Made by a program: the position numbers and the translations under genes
The notes under the pieces: model-generated
Database searches by the model: none
Told to the model about the DNA's origin: nothing
The model's input: the letters and a program-made list of their open reading frames with translations, nothing else
In this document: piece by piece, positions 15,943-24,155 of the stretch
How positions within the stretch are numbered: position 1 is the stretch's first letter
Layout: every line of letters begins with the position of its first letter
Assembly: GCA_018064925.1 (NCBI GenBank)
Contig: JAGHUH010000013.1
Span: 124,001-188,000, forward strand
Source: Candidatus Cacconaster stercorequi
GTDB lineage: Bacteria > Bacillota > Clostridia > Oscillospirales > Oscillospiraceae
Direction of reading: 5' to 3'
Length of the DNA stretch: 64,000 nucleotides

Positions 15943-16641
15943 ATGAGCAATTTTTTCAGTGACATCGGGATGCTTTTCTCCCGCTACAACAGTTTCTTTT
16001 TGGAAGGAATCCGCAACACCATCATTATCGCGCTGTTCGCCGTGCTGATCGGCACCGTGTTCGGCGTTCTGATGGCGATGATGCGCATGAGCAAGATTTG
16101 GCCGCTGAAGGCTATCGCCACCGTTTACATCGAATTCATCCGCGGCACCCCGCTGATGGTGCAGCTGATGTTTATCTTCTACGGCCTGCCCATGCTGGGG
16201 ATCACCTTCCCCGAGGTTTCCTTTATCCCCAACTTCAGCCGTTTCGCCGCCGGTATCGTGGCCATGAGCATCAACAGCTGCGCCTATGTGGCAGAGGTCA
16301 TCCGCTCCGGCATTCAGGCTGTGGACGGCGGGCAGATGGAGGCCGCCCGCAGCATCGGCTATAGCCACACCCAGGCGATGCTGTATGTGGTGCTGCCGCA
16401 GGCCATCCGCAACATTCTGCCGGCGTTGGGCAACGAATTTATCACGGTGATCAAGGAATCCTCCATCGTGTCCGTCATCGGTATTGCCGACCTGATGTTC
16501 CGCACCAACGATGTGATCGCCGTGACTTACCGCACCCTGCCCAGTCTGGCCATTGCCGCTGTGATCTATTTCTGCATGACCTTTGCAGGCAGTCGGCTTA
16601 TTGCTTTCACGGAAAGGAAGATGTCACATGGAAAACAATGA
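15943..16641 (+). CDS. Amino acid ABC transporter permease (HisM/GlnP type)
   Basis: A 232-residue membrane protein with about five TM helices. Seen: the N-terminal GIRNTIIIALFAVLIGTVFG helix, YIEFIRGTPLMVQLMF characteristic of polar amino acid permeases, and the cytoplasmic EAA loop EAARSIGYSHTQAM followed by VVLPQAIRNILP, which contacts the ATPase. One permease gene only, so it is probably a homodimer in the complex. Its stop overlaps the ATPase start by 14 bases. Function: forms the translocation path for the amino acid captured by the 15028-15870 lipoprotein. Confidence 0.92.
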   Translation: MSNFFSDIGMLFSRYNSFFLEGIRNTIIIALFAVLIGTVFGVLMAMMRMSKIWPLKAIATVYIEFIRGTPLMVQLMFIFYGLPMLGITFPEVSFIPNFSRFAAGIVAMSINSCAYVAEVIRSGIQAVDGGQMEAARSIGYSHTQAMLYVVLPQAIRNILPALGNEFITVIKESSIVSVIGIADLMFRTNDVIAVTYRTLPSLAIAAVIYFCMTFAGSRLIAFTERKMSHGKQ

Positions 16642-17365
16642 ATTTCTTCGCGTTGTGGATCTGCATAAATCCTTCAACAAGCTGGAGGTGCTGAAGGGTA
16701 TCAATACCTCCTTTTCCCGCAATGAGGTGGTCTCCGTCATCGGCCCCAGCGGCGGCGGTAAGAGCACCTTCCTGCGCTGCCTGAATCTGCTGGAGGTGCC
16801 TACCTCCGGCCAGATCATTTTTGACGGCGTGGACATCTGCGACAAAAAGCAAAATATTAACCTCCACCGCCAGAAGATCGGCATGGTGTTCCAGCAGTTC
16901 AATCTGTTCAACAACATGAATGTCATGAAAAACCTCACCGATGCTCCCGTGCGCATCAAGAAGATGCCAAAGGAGGAGGCTTGTGAGAAGGCATTGGCCC
17001 TGCTGAACAAGGTGGGGCTGGCGGATCGCGCCGACGCCTATCCCTATCAGCTCTCCGGCGGACAGAAGCAGCGCATCGCCATCGTCCGTTCACTGATGAT
17101 GGAGCCGGAGGTCATGCTGTTTGACGAGCCCACCAGCGCGCTGGATCCGGAGATGATCGGCGAGGTGCTGGAGGTTATGAAGCAGTTGGCCGATGAGGGC
17201 ATGACCATGATCGTGGTGACCCACGAGATGCGCTTTGCCCGTGAGGTCAGCTCCCGCACCATGTTCCTGGCCGGCGGCCATATCGAGGAGGATAAGCCCA
17301 GCCACGAGCTGTTTGCCAATCCCGAAAGCCCCCGTCTGCAGGAGTTCCTGGCCAAGGTGCTGTAA
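16628..17365 (+). CDS. Amino acid ABC transporter ATP-binding protein (GlnQ type)
   Basis: A 245-residue ATPase; start ATG 16628 (MENNEFL), preceded by GGAAGG. Seen: Walker A GPSGGGKST (about residues 36-44), Q-loop VFQQFNLF, signature LSGGQKQR, Walker B MLFDEPTSALD and H-switch VTHEM. It is complete and closely fits GlnQ/HisP-type ATPases. It powers import together with the upstream permease and lipoprotein. It is the last gene of the larA operon and ends 54 bases before a strong terminator. Confidence 0.93.
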   Translation: MENNEFLRVVDLHKSFNKLEVLKGINTSFSRNEVVSVIGPSGGGKSTFLRCLNLLEVPTSGQIIFDGVDICDKKQNINLHRQKIGMVFQQFNLFNNMNVMKNLTDAPVRIKKMPKEEACEKALALLNKVGLADRADAYPYQLSGGQKQRIAIVRSLMMEPEVMLFDEPTSALDPEMIGEVLEVMKQLADEGMTMIVVTHEMRFAREVSSRTMFLAGGHIEEDKPSHELFANPESPRLQEFLAKVL

Positions 17366-17418
17366 AGGACAACAGGTAAAATGCAGGAAAACAATACGAT
17401 GCCCACAGGATAGAAAAA

Positions 17419-17456
17419 ACAGGCGGTTACTTCAGGAAAGTAACCGTCTGTTTTTT
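17419..17456. terminator. Bidirectional terminator between larA operon and lysozyme-like gene
   Basis: A 12-bp stem (17419-17430 with 17440-17451, one G-U pair), T-run 17451-17456 on the plus strand and A-run on the other side, lying between convergent genes. Confidence 0.88.
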
Positions 17457-17493
17457 GTTTATTGATGGGTTGACAACAGCCGCGAAACAACGC

Positions 17494-18783
17494 TTATTTT
17501 TTGACATATTTGAAATGAACAACGGAACTGGGGGCGGAATCGGCATTGCTGATGGAGCCACGGGCAATGACCTTATAGTAATATGTCGTGCCGTCGGTCA
17601 TGTTCTTTGCATTGGTAACAGTCAATGCCGTGGTGGTGCAAAATCTGGTGTACGGGCCATCGGAGGAGGTGGCGCGGTATACCTGATATTTGGCGGCGCC
17701 GCTGACTTTATCCCATTTGATAACCGGATTGCCGCTTTTGTTAGCGGTAACGGTTACAGTCGGACGCGCACAATCCACACAGCGATGAAGCGTCGAGCTG
17801 AATTTGCCCGAGCCGCCATTGCTGCCGATGGCGCGAACCTTGTAATAGTAGGTCGTGCCCGGTGTGGCATCGGATGCGTTCGTAAATGCGGTGTCGGTGG
17901 TGGTATGGATCCGGCTGTAGCCGCCGTCTTTGGACAGAGCACGCCAGATTTCATAATAGGCGGCACCGCTGATCTTATTCCAGGTCAGTTGAATCTTGCC
18001 GGTGGAGCTTTTGTTGCTAATGTGCACCGTGGGAGCAGACAGCAGCTTCCAGTGGGCATACAGCGTTCGGCTGGATACGATAATGCTATCCGTCGTTATG
18101 CGCTTACCGCCGCTTTTGGCCGTGTACCAACCCAGGAAATCATAATGATGACGCGTCGGCTTGGGCAACGACACCGGAGCGCAGCTATCGGCAACCGATG
18201 TTTTGCACTGCGAGCAGCTGCCGCCATTGGCATCAAATGTCAGGATGTGATAGGCAGATTTGGAGTATTTGGGCCAGTAGACATCGCGGGCGGACTTTCC
18301 GCGCTGCTTATACTGGTTGACGCCGCCGGAATACTCGGCGCACCGCTCAAAGTAGCGTGCCCAGTTGTACCCCGCGGTATAGGCGCCGGCTGCGGTGTTG
18401 GGCACACCTTTGATTTTTCCGTAGGAACGGGATTCGCTGTTGTTCAGTTCGTACTGCAAATAATGAAGCTGTCCGGTCAGCCCGGAATAGCTGTATCCAT
18501 GAGAGGCGCAGTAGTTTTTCAGCCGTGTAAATCTGGCACCATTCCATTGGCAGATGCCGTAGCTGGTCTTGCCGTTGGTATCTATACACCTTGCTGTGGG
18601 ACTGAAGCCGGATTCCTGCTTAATATTTGCCAGACAGCCGCAGGCTGCAGCCGGACTCATTCTCATGGTTTCAGTAAAATATTTATATATCAGTTGCTCA
18701 TTTGTTGCGGCAAACGCCGTTGTCGGTATGAGTGAAAGGATTAAAATCAATGCAAATACAGTGCTGATAATTCTTTTTTTCAT
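17494..18783 (-). CDS. Secreted lysozyme-like protein with InlB-type repeat and two FnIII domains
   Basis: A 429-residue secreted protein. Seen: a signal peptide (residues 1-25, AFA cleavage site); a phage-tail-lysozyme-like domain (about 26-165) with IKQESGF, whose Glu is the likely catalytic residue, and SYGICQWNG; an InlB/Listeria-Bacteroides-type repeat (about 178-240) with TFDANGG and FLGWYT; then two fibronectin-III-like domains (about 245-335 and 340-425), each with the GAAxYxxYRA-like core and TTYYYKVxA. No sorting signal or TM follows, so it may be released or bind the wall through the repeats. The likely role is peptidoglycan cleavage during growth or colonisation. It is monocistronic and convergent with the larA operon. 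Confidence 0.82.
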   Translation of the reverse strand: MKKRIISTVFALILILSLIPTTAFAATNEQLIYKYFTETMRMSPAAACGCLANIKQESGFSPTARCIDTNGKTSYGICQWNGARFTRLKNYCASHGYSYSGLTGQLHYLQYELNNSESRSYGKIKGVPNTAAGAYTAGYNWARYFERCAEYSGGVNQYKQRGKSARDVYWPKYSKSAYHILTFDANGGSCSQCKTSVADSCAPVSLPKPTRHHYDFLGWYTAKSGGKRITTDSIIVSSRTLYAHWKLLSAPTVHISNKSSTGKIQLTWNKISGAAYYEIWRALSKDGGYSRIHTTTDTAFTNASDATPGTTYYYKVRAIGSNGGSGKFSSTLHRCVDCARPTVTVTANKSGNPVIKWDKVSGAAKYQVYRATSSDGPYTRFCTTTALTVTNAKNMTDGTTYYYKVIARGSISNADSAPSSVVHFKYVKK

Positions 18784-19094
18784 AAGCGCCCCCTCTTTAG
18801 CATGGTACTTAATAAGAAGAAAAGACCAAAATCGTTTTATATATTATACATTAAATTAAACGAAAAAGCAAATGCGGGCCTCCGGCAAGCACCTGCAACG
18901 GCTTGATTGGGGCCAATTATTGGGAAATCTTACGCAAAACCTTGTTGATTTCTGCTATTTTTATTCCGTGTTATTTGGCAAATTGCTGATGTGAAACGGA
19001 TATAGACAGCACTCGCCGACATGAATGAAGAAAGGATGGCAGACACAACCGTGCCTGCCATCCTTTCTTCATGACCATTGGGGAATAATGTATT
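18784..19094. other. Intergenic region 18784-19094
   Basis: No gene seen. It holds the upstream region of the lysozyme-like gene (AGAGGGGG ribosome site at about 18790-18797) and the hairpin listed at 19027-19070. Confidence 0.6.
19027..19070 (-). terminator. Terminator-like hairpin after the acyltransferase gene
   Basis: A perfect 16-bp stem (19027-19042 with 19055-19070), 12-base loop. On the minus strand the 3' arm ends in a pyrimidine run, but no clean T-tract follows. Confidence 0.65.
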
Positions 19095-20201
19095 TCATTT
19101 TATAGATGAGATAATGTTCAGGGCGAACGCCAGCAAGAGCATCAACGGCAGAACGATGGATCCGAGATGCTTCGCCTTCTTGTTCGTGCCCAAAATCAGA
19201 TCGGCAAATTTGTTTACGATCAGATTGACATACTTGGTAACAATATCCGCACCAAACACCAGACACAGCAGGAATGTGATGATGAAGATATAAATGTAGT
19301 AAGTATTGGAAAATTCCTTTACCGGGAAAGCCTGCAAAAACATCAGGGCAAATCGCCGGTGGCAGACATAAATGCCGAGAGAATTTCTGCCCCACTTGGA
19401 AAGAAGCGGAATTTTACAGTTCGGAATAGCAAGTAGGAATATGCCAATGAAAAGGAAGGCAACGGCAATCAGGATGCATCTGTTGACAAAGCCGGTTCCA
19501 AATTCCGGATACGGATCATACAGCCACTCGGCCTGCTTCATAAAGTGGAAATGAGAGAGATAGTAACAGCCGCCAAAGAGCGCAATAAACGCGACAATTC
19601 CCACGGGGACACGGTACTTCCAATTCAGCACCTTCATGAGCTTGTCCTTGTCAAACATATAACCGGCCAGGAAAAACGGATAGAAACCAATCGTTCTTGC
19701 CAACACCATGGTATTGTTGATTTCGCCGCAAAAGCCGGCGCATAAAGTGAGCGCAATGGAGAAAAAGAGGCACCATTTAATCTTTGACACATAGTCCACC
19801 GTCAGCCGCCAGACCATCATGGATACCAGAAACCAGAAAACAAGACACGGACGAAGCAGTTGGAATTTGACGCCTGCCGTCAGGTAACGGTCTAATCCCA
19901 GAAGCAGGTTAAAGATGAGGAACATGGCAAGCAGCTTCGCCACGGATTCCAGGCTTCGCGCCTTTGCCGACTTACTCAGAAAACCGGAGCAGAAAGCAAA
20001 TGCGGGCATCACAAAAGCTTCCAGCGTCAGCAACAGGTATGTTACATTTACTCCGGTCAGTTTTTTGGAAGTGCCATAGCCGATGATCATGTGGCACAGC
20101 ACGACCAAAAAAATCAATAGTCCCTTAAAATTATCCCAGAAATATAATCGCTCTTTCTTGGGAGCCTCAACCGCAATTGAGCTAACAGCGTTGTTCGACA
20201 T
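19095..20201 (-). CDS. Integral membrane acyltransferase (acyltransferase-3 type)
   Basis: A 368-residue polytopic membrane protein with about ten TM helices. Seen: near the N-terminus FWDNFKGLLIFLVVLCHMI, in which the first-helix arrangement with His resembles the catalytic region of acyltransferase-3 family O-acyltransferases; GFYPFFLAGYMF and LGIYVCHR later also fit that family. Start ATG 20201 has TAGGAGG directly upstream. Family function: O-acetylation or acylation of surface polysaccharides, teichoic-type polymers or peptidoglycan using cytosolic acyl-CoA. It is transcribed alone from a consensus promoter that shares a 13-base block with the ATP-grasp operon promoter, and it is divergent from the repeat/ATP-grasp gene, consistent with a joint role in surface-polymer decoration (inference). 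Confidence 0.75.
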   Translation of the reverse strand: MSNNAVSSIAVEAPKKERLYFWDNFKGLLIFLVVLCHMIIGYGTSKKLTGVNVTYLLLTLEAFVMPAFAFCSGFLSKSAKARSLESVAKLLAMFLIFNLLLGLDRYLTAGVKFQLLRPCLVFWFLVSMMVWRLTVDYVSKIKWCLFFSIALTLCAGFCGEINNTMVLARTIGFYPFFLAGYMFDKDKLMKVLNWKYRVPVGIVAFIALFGGCYYLSHFHFMKQAEWLYDPYPEFGTGFVNRCILIAVAFLFIGIFLLAIPNCKIPLLSKWGRNSLGIYVCHRRFALMFLQAFPVKEFSNTYYIYIFIITFLLCLVFGADIVTKYVNLIVNKFADLILGTNKKAKHLGSIVLPLMLLLAFALNIISSIK

Positions 20202-20230
20202 AAGTTCCTCCTAAAATTTCAGGATAGCAG

Positions 20231-20341
20231 TTATACTTTACCATCCGTGCTTGCTTCAATCGGGATGCAGTTTGCCTTTTGACGAATAAGTTTTTCCGGC
20301 GCGGCAATGCCCACAACCGTTGTTTCATCATCAAACAGCAC
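20231..20341 (-). CDS. Candidate 36-residue leader ORF upstream of the acyltransferase
   Basis: A GTG-initiated frame (start 20341, stop 20231-20233) inside the predicted leader of the acyltransferase mRNA. It encodes MLFDDETTVVGIAAPEKL... with normal-looking composition. The ribosome site is weak (GGGA). It could be a leader peptide, an independent small protein or the decayed end of a former gene; the frame stays open upstream past the promoter. Confidence 0.3.
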   Translation of the reverse strand: MLFDDETTVVGIAAPEKLIRQKANCIPIEASTDGKV

Positions 20342-20375
20342 GATATGTCCCGTAAAAACACGAAAATCGCTGATT

Positions 20376-20404
20376 ATTATACGCTGAAATAATGATATTG
20401 TCAA
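20376..20404 (-). promoter_or_regulatory. Consensus sigma-A promoter of the acyltransferase gene
   Basis: On the minus strand a perfect TTGACA (20399-20404), 17 bases, and TATAAT (20376-20381). The surrounding ATCGTTTGACAAT is identical to that at 7689. It gives a leader of about 165 bases. Confidence 0.8.
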
Positions 20405-20539
20405 ACGATGTATGTCCTGAAACGATCATATAAGCGAAAACACCGGGGCGGATATCCCGTTCCTTTCCGCGCTTCAAATACCGTGGGTTTTATCTGCGGT
20501 GCAGGGACTGAAAATTTGCTTGTGCGGGGAAAGGAAAGA

Positions 20540-20568
20540 TTGATTTTCCACCTATTTCGTGATAGAAT
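20540..20568 (+). promoter_or_regulatory. Putative promoter of the repeat/ATP-grasp gene
   Basis: TTGATT (20540-20545), 17 bases, TAGAAT (20563-20568), about 150 bases before ATG 20721. Nothing else was recognised in 20405-20720. Confidence 0.5.
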
Positions 20569-20720
20569 CACTTTGTATGAGCATGTTTTTCCGGGTTATT
20601 TATGCCCTGTCGGCAGAGGGACGCCGGCAGACCTGCTCTATGCAATACACTTTATAAGCGCAAGTGGAAACGAGCTGCGCTTTTATGTTGAAACAGGACA
20701 TATGGAAAGGGGTATCAAAT

Positions 20721-23700
20721 ATGTTCAATCTTCAAAGTCTTGTGAAAAAATGCACCCAAAAAGTCATGCAAAAAAAGGATCGGGTAAAAAGCAATTCCAA
20801 AAAGGAACTGCGGGAAAAGCGCACAAAATCTGTGATGAATAAAACCGGCTGGGATTACGATAGAGCATATGCAGCCTATCGCAAGGCATACAAGGAGCAC
20901 GGCATCTGCTTTGCCGATTATATGAAGTACTGCTTCTATGACATTCCGGAGGAGCAGCACGCTGCCAGATGGCAGGAAATTCAGCAGAAAAAAGAGGGGG
21001 AGGAAAAGCGGAAGGCATTGCGCGAGTCCCGTATTGCCAAGGTGGTAAAGAAAACCGGTTGGGATCGCGATAAAGCGTATGCATCTTATCGCAAGGCATA
21101 CGAAAAGCACGGCATCCGCTTTGCTGACTATATCAAGTATCAGTTTTATGACATCCCGGAAGAACGGCACGCTGCCAAGTGGCAGGAGATCCGCGAGAAA
21201 AAGGCCATGAAGGAAGAGCAGAAGGTGCAGCGCGAGAGGCGCACTGCCGCCGTGATGAAGGCCACCGGCTGGGATCCCGACACGGCCTATGCTGCCTATC
21301 ACAAAGCATATACCGACCATCGTATCCGCTACGCCGACTATATGGAGCATCGGTTCTATGCCATCCCGGCGGAAGAGCACGCCGCCAGATGGCAGGAGAT
21401 TCAGGAGACGGAAAAGGCGAAAAAGAAAAGAGAACGGCAGGAGCAGAAAGAAAACTGCATCTGCAAGGTGATGAACCTTACCGGCTGGAGCCGCGACGAG
21501 GCAACCGCCAAAATTGCAGATGCCCACAAGCGTACCGGCTGTTCTACGCTGGAATATTACGAGTATCGCTTCTTTGAAATGACCGATCAGCAGCAGTCGG
21601 AGGTCTGTCTGGGAAAGACCAAGAGCGCGGTGAACGAATTATACAATTTGAATAAATTCTTCATCAACATGACACACGACAAGGCGCGCTGCAATTTCTA
21701 TTTTGAGAAATTCCTGAAGCGGGCGTGGTGCCTGAATACCGATATTTCCAAAGCGGAATTTATCAGCCGTTTTTCCAACAGTGTTCGCGTGATTTATAAG
21801 CCCATTCTGGGCCATCGTGGTTTTGGCGTGGAAGCGCTCGATATCAATCCGCAGAATGCCGGTGAAATTTATGACAAGCTTGTCGCCTATCCCGAGGGCG
21901 TGGTGGAGGAATATGTGGTGCAGCATCCGGAGCTGAGCCGTATGTGCCCGGCTTCTGTGAATACGCTGCGCGTGGTTACCGTATGCTCGAAGAGACGCTC
22001 GGTCACACCGGACGGGAAGCATATGGACATCGCATATGCAACGCTCCGCATCGGCGCCGGCAACAGCGTGGTGGATAATTTCCACAGCGGCGGTATCTGC
22101 GCGGCGGTGGATCTGGCTACCGGTAAGCTGACCACACACGGCACAGACATGGATTGCCATGTTTTCAAAACACATCCCATGACCGGTGTGACCATTAAAG
22201 GTTTCCAGATCCCCTGCTTCGAAGAAGCCATGGACATGGTGCGTCAAGCCTGCCAGATGGAGATGGCAGAGGGCCTTATCGGATGGGATATCGCCATCTC
22301 CGAAAACGGCCCCGTGCTGATCGAGGTCAATATGGATCCGGGCACCGTGCTGCTGTCCACGCCGTATGCCATTGATAAGATTCCCAGTAAGTGCGTGATG
22401 CAGAAGTACATATTTGACGATGGACTGGAAACACGGCCGATTTACAGCGTGATGGTGGCCACTGGCTGGGACTATGAAAAGGCAGAGGCTGCTATGCACA
22501 CTGCCAAGGAGCGGTATGGGATCCGCTTTGCAGATTATCTGCGCTATCGCTTCTTTGAGATCCCGGAGGAGGAGCAGGAGGACGAGTGGGAGAAGATCAC
22601 CGATGAACTGAAAAAACGGAAATCAGCTCCCTCAAAGGCCGAGGAAAAGGCGCGGCTGAGAGAGGAAAATATTCAAAAGATTATGGCGGCCACCGGCTGG
22701 AATCGCGAGAAAACCGAGCAGGATCTGGCGGAGGCCAGAAAGGAAATCGGCTGTAGCCACATTGAATATCTCCGCTACAAGTTTTATGAGCTGACCGATA
22801 AGGAGCGGCTGCGCTTCTGCCTGTGGGTCGATCGCGTGGCACTGTCTAAACGCTATACCACAGACAGAGAATTTGCCCTTTTAACCCGCAATAAGGCAGA
22901 ATCTAATAAATACCTTGAGGAATTCCTGCATCGCAAATGGGCCGCGAACACAGAGCTCTCCCTTGAAAAATTTGCGGAGCTGGCCAAGGATTGCCCGCGC
23001 CTGATCTACAAGCCACTGAAAAATGTGGGAGGACACGGCATCGAGGTATTTGATGTGGATCCGGAGCATTTGGAGGAATTACGCCGGACACTCGTTCGAC
23101 TGCCTGAGGCCGTTGTGGAAGAATGTCTGGTGCAGCATCACGAGCTGAATCGTCTGTGCCCGGGCAGCGTAAACACCATCCGCGTGGGTGCCATTACCTC
23201 CAAAAACGGCCCCGTCACGCCGGACGGACGCGATACGGATATTGCTTACGCCATTTTGCGTATGGGCTCCGGTACCTCGGTGGTGGATAATCTGGGTAGC
23301 GGCGGTATGTGCGCTGCCGTTGACCTGCATACCGGCGAGCTGATCACCAATGCCATTGACCGTCTGAACAACGAATTTGAATGCCACCCCTATACCGGCG
23401 TAAAGATCAAGGGCTTCCGTATCCCCTATTTCGAGGAGGCCATGCAGATGGTGATTGACGCCTGCCACAAGGAAAGAACGCAGGGTTACATCGGCTGGGA
23501 TGTCGCGATTACAGAAAACGGCCCCGCCCTCATTGAACTGAACGACACACCGGGCAGCGACGGCGTGGCTGTGCCCTATACCTATGAGAATGTCAATACC
23601 AAGATCATCCTGCGAAAATATCTTTTTGACTATGACGAATGCCAGAAATGTGTGGCAGCCGTGGAGGAAAAGACCGGTTGGTCCCACGAAAAGACGCTGA

Positions 23701-23771
23701 AGGCCATGACGGAGGCGTGGAAGGAAAACGGCACCTCCTTCGCGGATTTTGCTGCCAGTTACTGCGATTGA
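20721..23771 (+). CDS. Double ATP-grasp (sugar-transfer type) protein with seven helical repeats
   Basis: A 1016-residue protein; start ATG 20721 (MFNLQSL) with AAAGGGG upstream. Repeats of about 50-70 residues begin near residues 38, 108, 178, 250, 577, 654 and 981, each opening with VMxxTGWd and containing an AY..A..xxG...DY..Y.FY core. Type-A units (1, 2, 3, 5, partial 7) end in IPEEEHAAxW. Type-B units (4, 6) read GCSxxEYxxYxF and directly precede each ATP-grasp domain. ATP-grasp 1 (about 300-570): VIYKPILGHRGFGVE, GVVEEYVVQHPELS, SVNTLRVVTV, GWDIAISENGPVLIEVN. ATP-grasp 2 (about 705-975): LIYKPLKNVGGHGIE, VVEECLVQHHEL, GWDVAITENGPALIELN. These match the sugar-transfer-associated ATP-grasp family. 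No signal peptide or TM: cytosolic. It probably ligates an amino acid or similar group to a sugar or polymer precursor (inference). Confidence 0.8.
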   Translation: MFNLQSLVKKCTQKVMQKKDRVKSNSKKELREKRTKSVMNKTGWDYDRAYAAYRKAYKEHGICFADYMKYCFYDIPEEQHAARWQEIQQKKEGEEKRKALRESRIAKVVKKTGWDRDKAYASYRKAYEKHGIRFADYIKYQFYDIPEERHAAKWQEIREKKAMKEEQKVQRERRTAAVMKATGWDPDTAYAAYHKAYTDHRIRYADYMEHRFYAIPAEEHAARWQEIQETEKAKKKRERQEQKENCICKVMNLTGWSRDEATAKIADAHKRTGCSTLEYYEYRFFEMTDQQQSEVCLGKTKSAVNELYNLNKFFINMTHDKARCNFYFEKFLKRAWCLNTDISKAEFISRFSNSVRVIYKPILGHRGFGVEALDINPQNAGEIYDKLVAYPEGVVEEYVVQHPELSRMCPASVNTLRVVTVCSKRRSVTPDGKHMDIAYATLRIGAGNSVVDNFHSGGICAAVDLATGKLTTHGTDMDCHVFKTHPMTGVTIKGFQIPCFEEAMDMVRQACQMEMAEGLIGWDIAISENGPVLIEVNMDPGTVLLSTPYAIDKIPSKCVMQKYIFDDGLETRPIYSVMVATGWDYEKAEAAMHTAKERYGIRFADYLRYRFFEIPEEEQEDEWEKITDELKKRKSAPSKAEEKARLREENIQKIMAATGWNREKTEQDLAEARKEIGCSHIEYLRYKFYELTDKERLRFCLWVDRVALSKRYTTDREFALLTRNKAESNKYLEEFLHRKWAANTELSLEKFAELAKDCPRLIYKPLKNVGGHGIEVFDVDPEHLEELRRTLVRLPEAVVEECLVQHHELNRLCPGSVNTIRVGAITSKNGPVTPDGRDTDIAYAILRMGSGTSVVDNLGSGGMCAAVDLHTGELITNAIDRLNNEFECHPYTGVKIKGFRIPYFEEAMQMVIDACHKERTQGYIGWDVAITENGPALIELNDTPGSDGVAVPYTYENVNTKIILRKYLFDYDECQKCVAAVEEKTGWSHEKTLKAMTEAWKENGTSFADFAASYCD
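20832..23768 (+). repeat. Seven-copy protein repeat (TGW / DY..Y.FY module)
   Basis: Repeat starts at about 20832, 21042, 21252, 21468, 22449, 22680 and 23661. The first three follow a strict 210-base period. The layout is A-A-A-B-ATPgrasp-A-B-ATPgrasp-A', implying duplication of an [A-B-ATPgrasp] unit plus amplification of A. Confidence 0.85.
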
Positions 23772-23881
23772 CGCGAAATAGACGGGGACGCTGCATCGAA
23801 TAAAAAGCCGCGGCAAAAAAGGCGGTGTGATGTGAAGGTAATCCCCCAATCATTACCGCAGCATCGTAAAGGCGAAGAAAT

Positions 23882-23914
23882 AACGCGCAGAAAAGCTTTT
23901 CTGCGCGTTATTTT
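23882..23914 (+). terminator. Terminator after the repeat/ATP-grasp gene
   Basis: A perfect 14-base inverted repeat (23882-23895 with 23896-23909) followed by ATTTTTA. It may work in both directions. Confidence 0.75.
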
Positions 23915-23991
23915 TATCCCGTAATCTGCACATTCGATTATGAGCACCGGTTACCGGTCGAGTGTCTTTGGCGGTGCGGAACGGTAAAGAT

Positions 23992-24155
23992 TCATGTGCA
24001 AAATCGTTTGCAAACTCGGTTCTGAATGAAATCAGCCAGCGAGGGAGGCGGTGTCTTCCGCCGCTCCAAGTGCTTCGCGTTCATGTACTTCGAACCAGCT
24101 CTATTAATTCGCTCGTGATTACTTCCTCGTTCAGTTGTACAGTTTTCTCGGACAT
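23992..24155 (-). pseudogene. Internally deleted IS256/mutator-type transposase remnant
   Basis: Minus strand: ATG 24155 with an AAGGAG ribosome site gives MSEKTVQLNEEVI... ending after 24 residues (stop 24081), similar to the N-terminus of clostridial IS256-family transposases. In another frame immediately after, YMNAKHLE then continues to a stop at 23992, recalling the C-terminal YMNMKHLE of the same family. About 350 central codons are missing. Terminal inverted repeats were not identified. Comparison is from memory of the family only. Confidence 0.45.

Noticed and set aside
20408..20842. 144-codon plus-strand frame overlapping the start of the repeat/ATP-grasp gene
   Set aside because: Overlaps the promoter and the start of the strongly supported gene in another frame; no ribosome site; basic low-information product.
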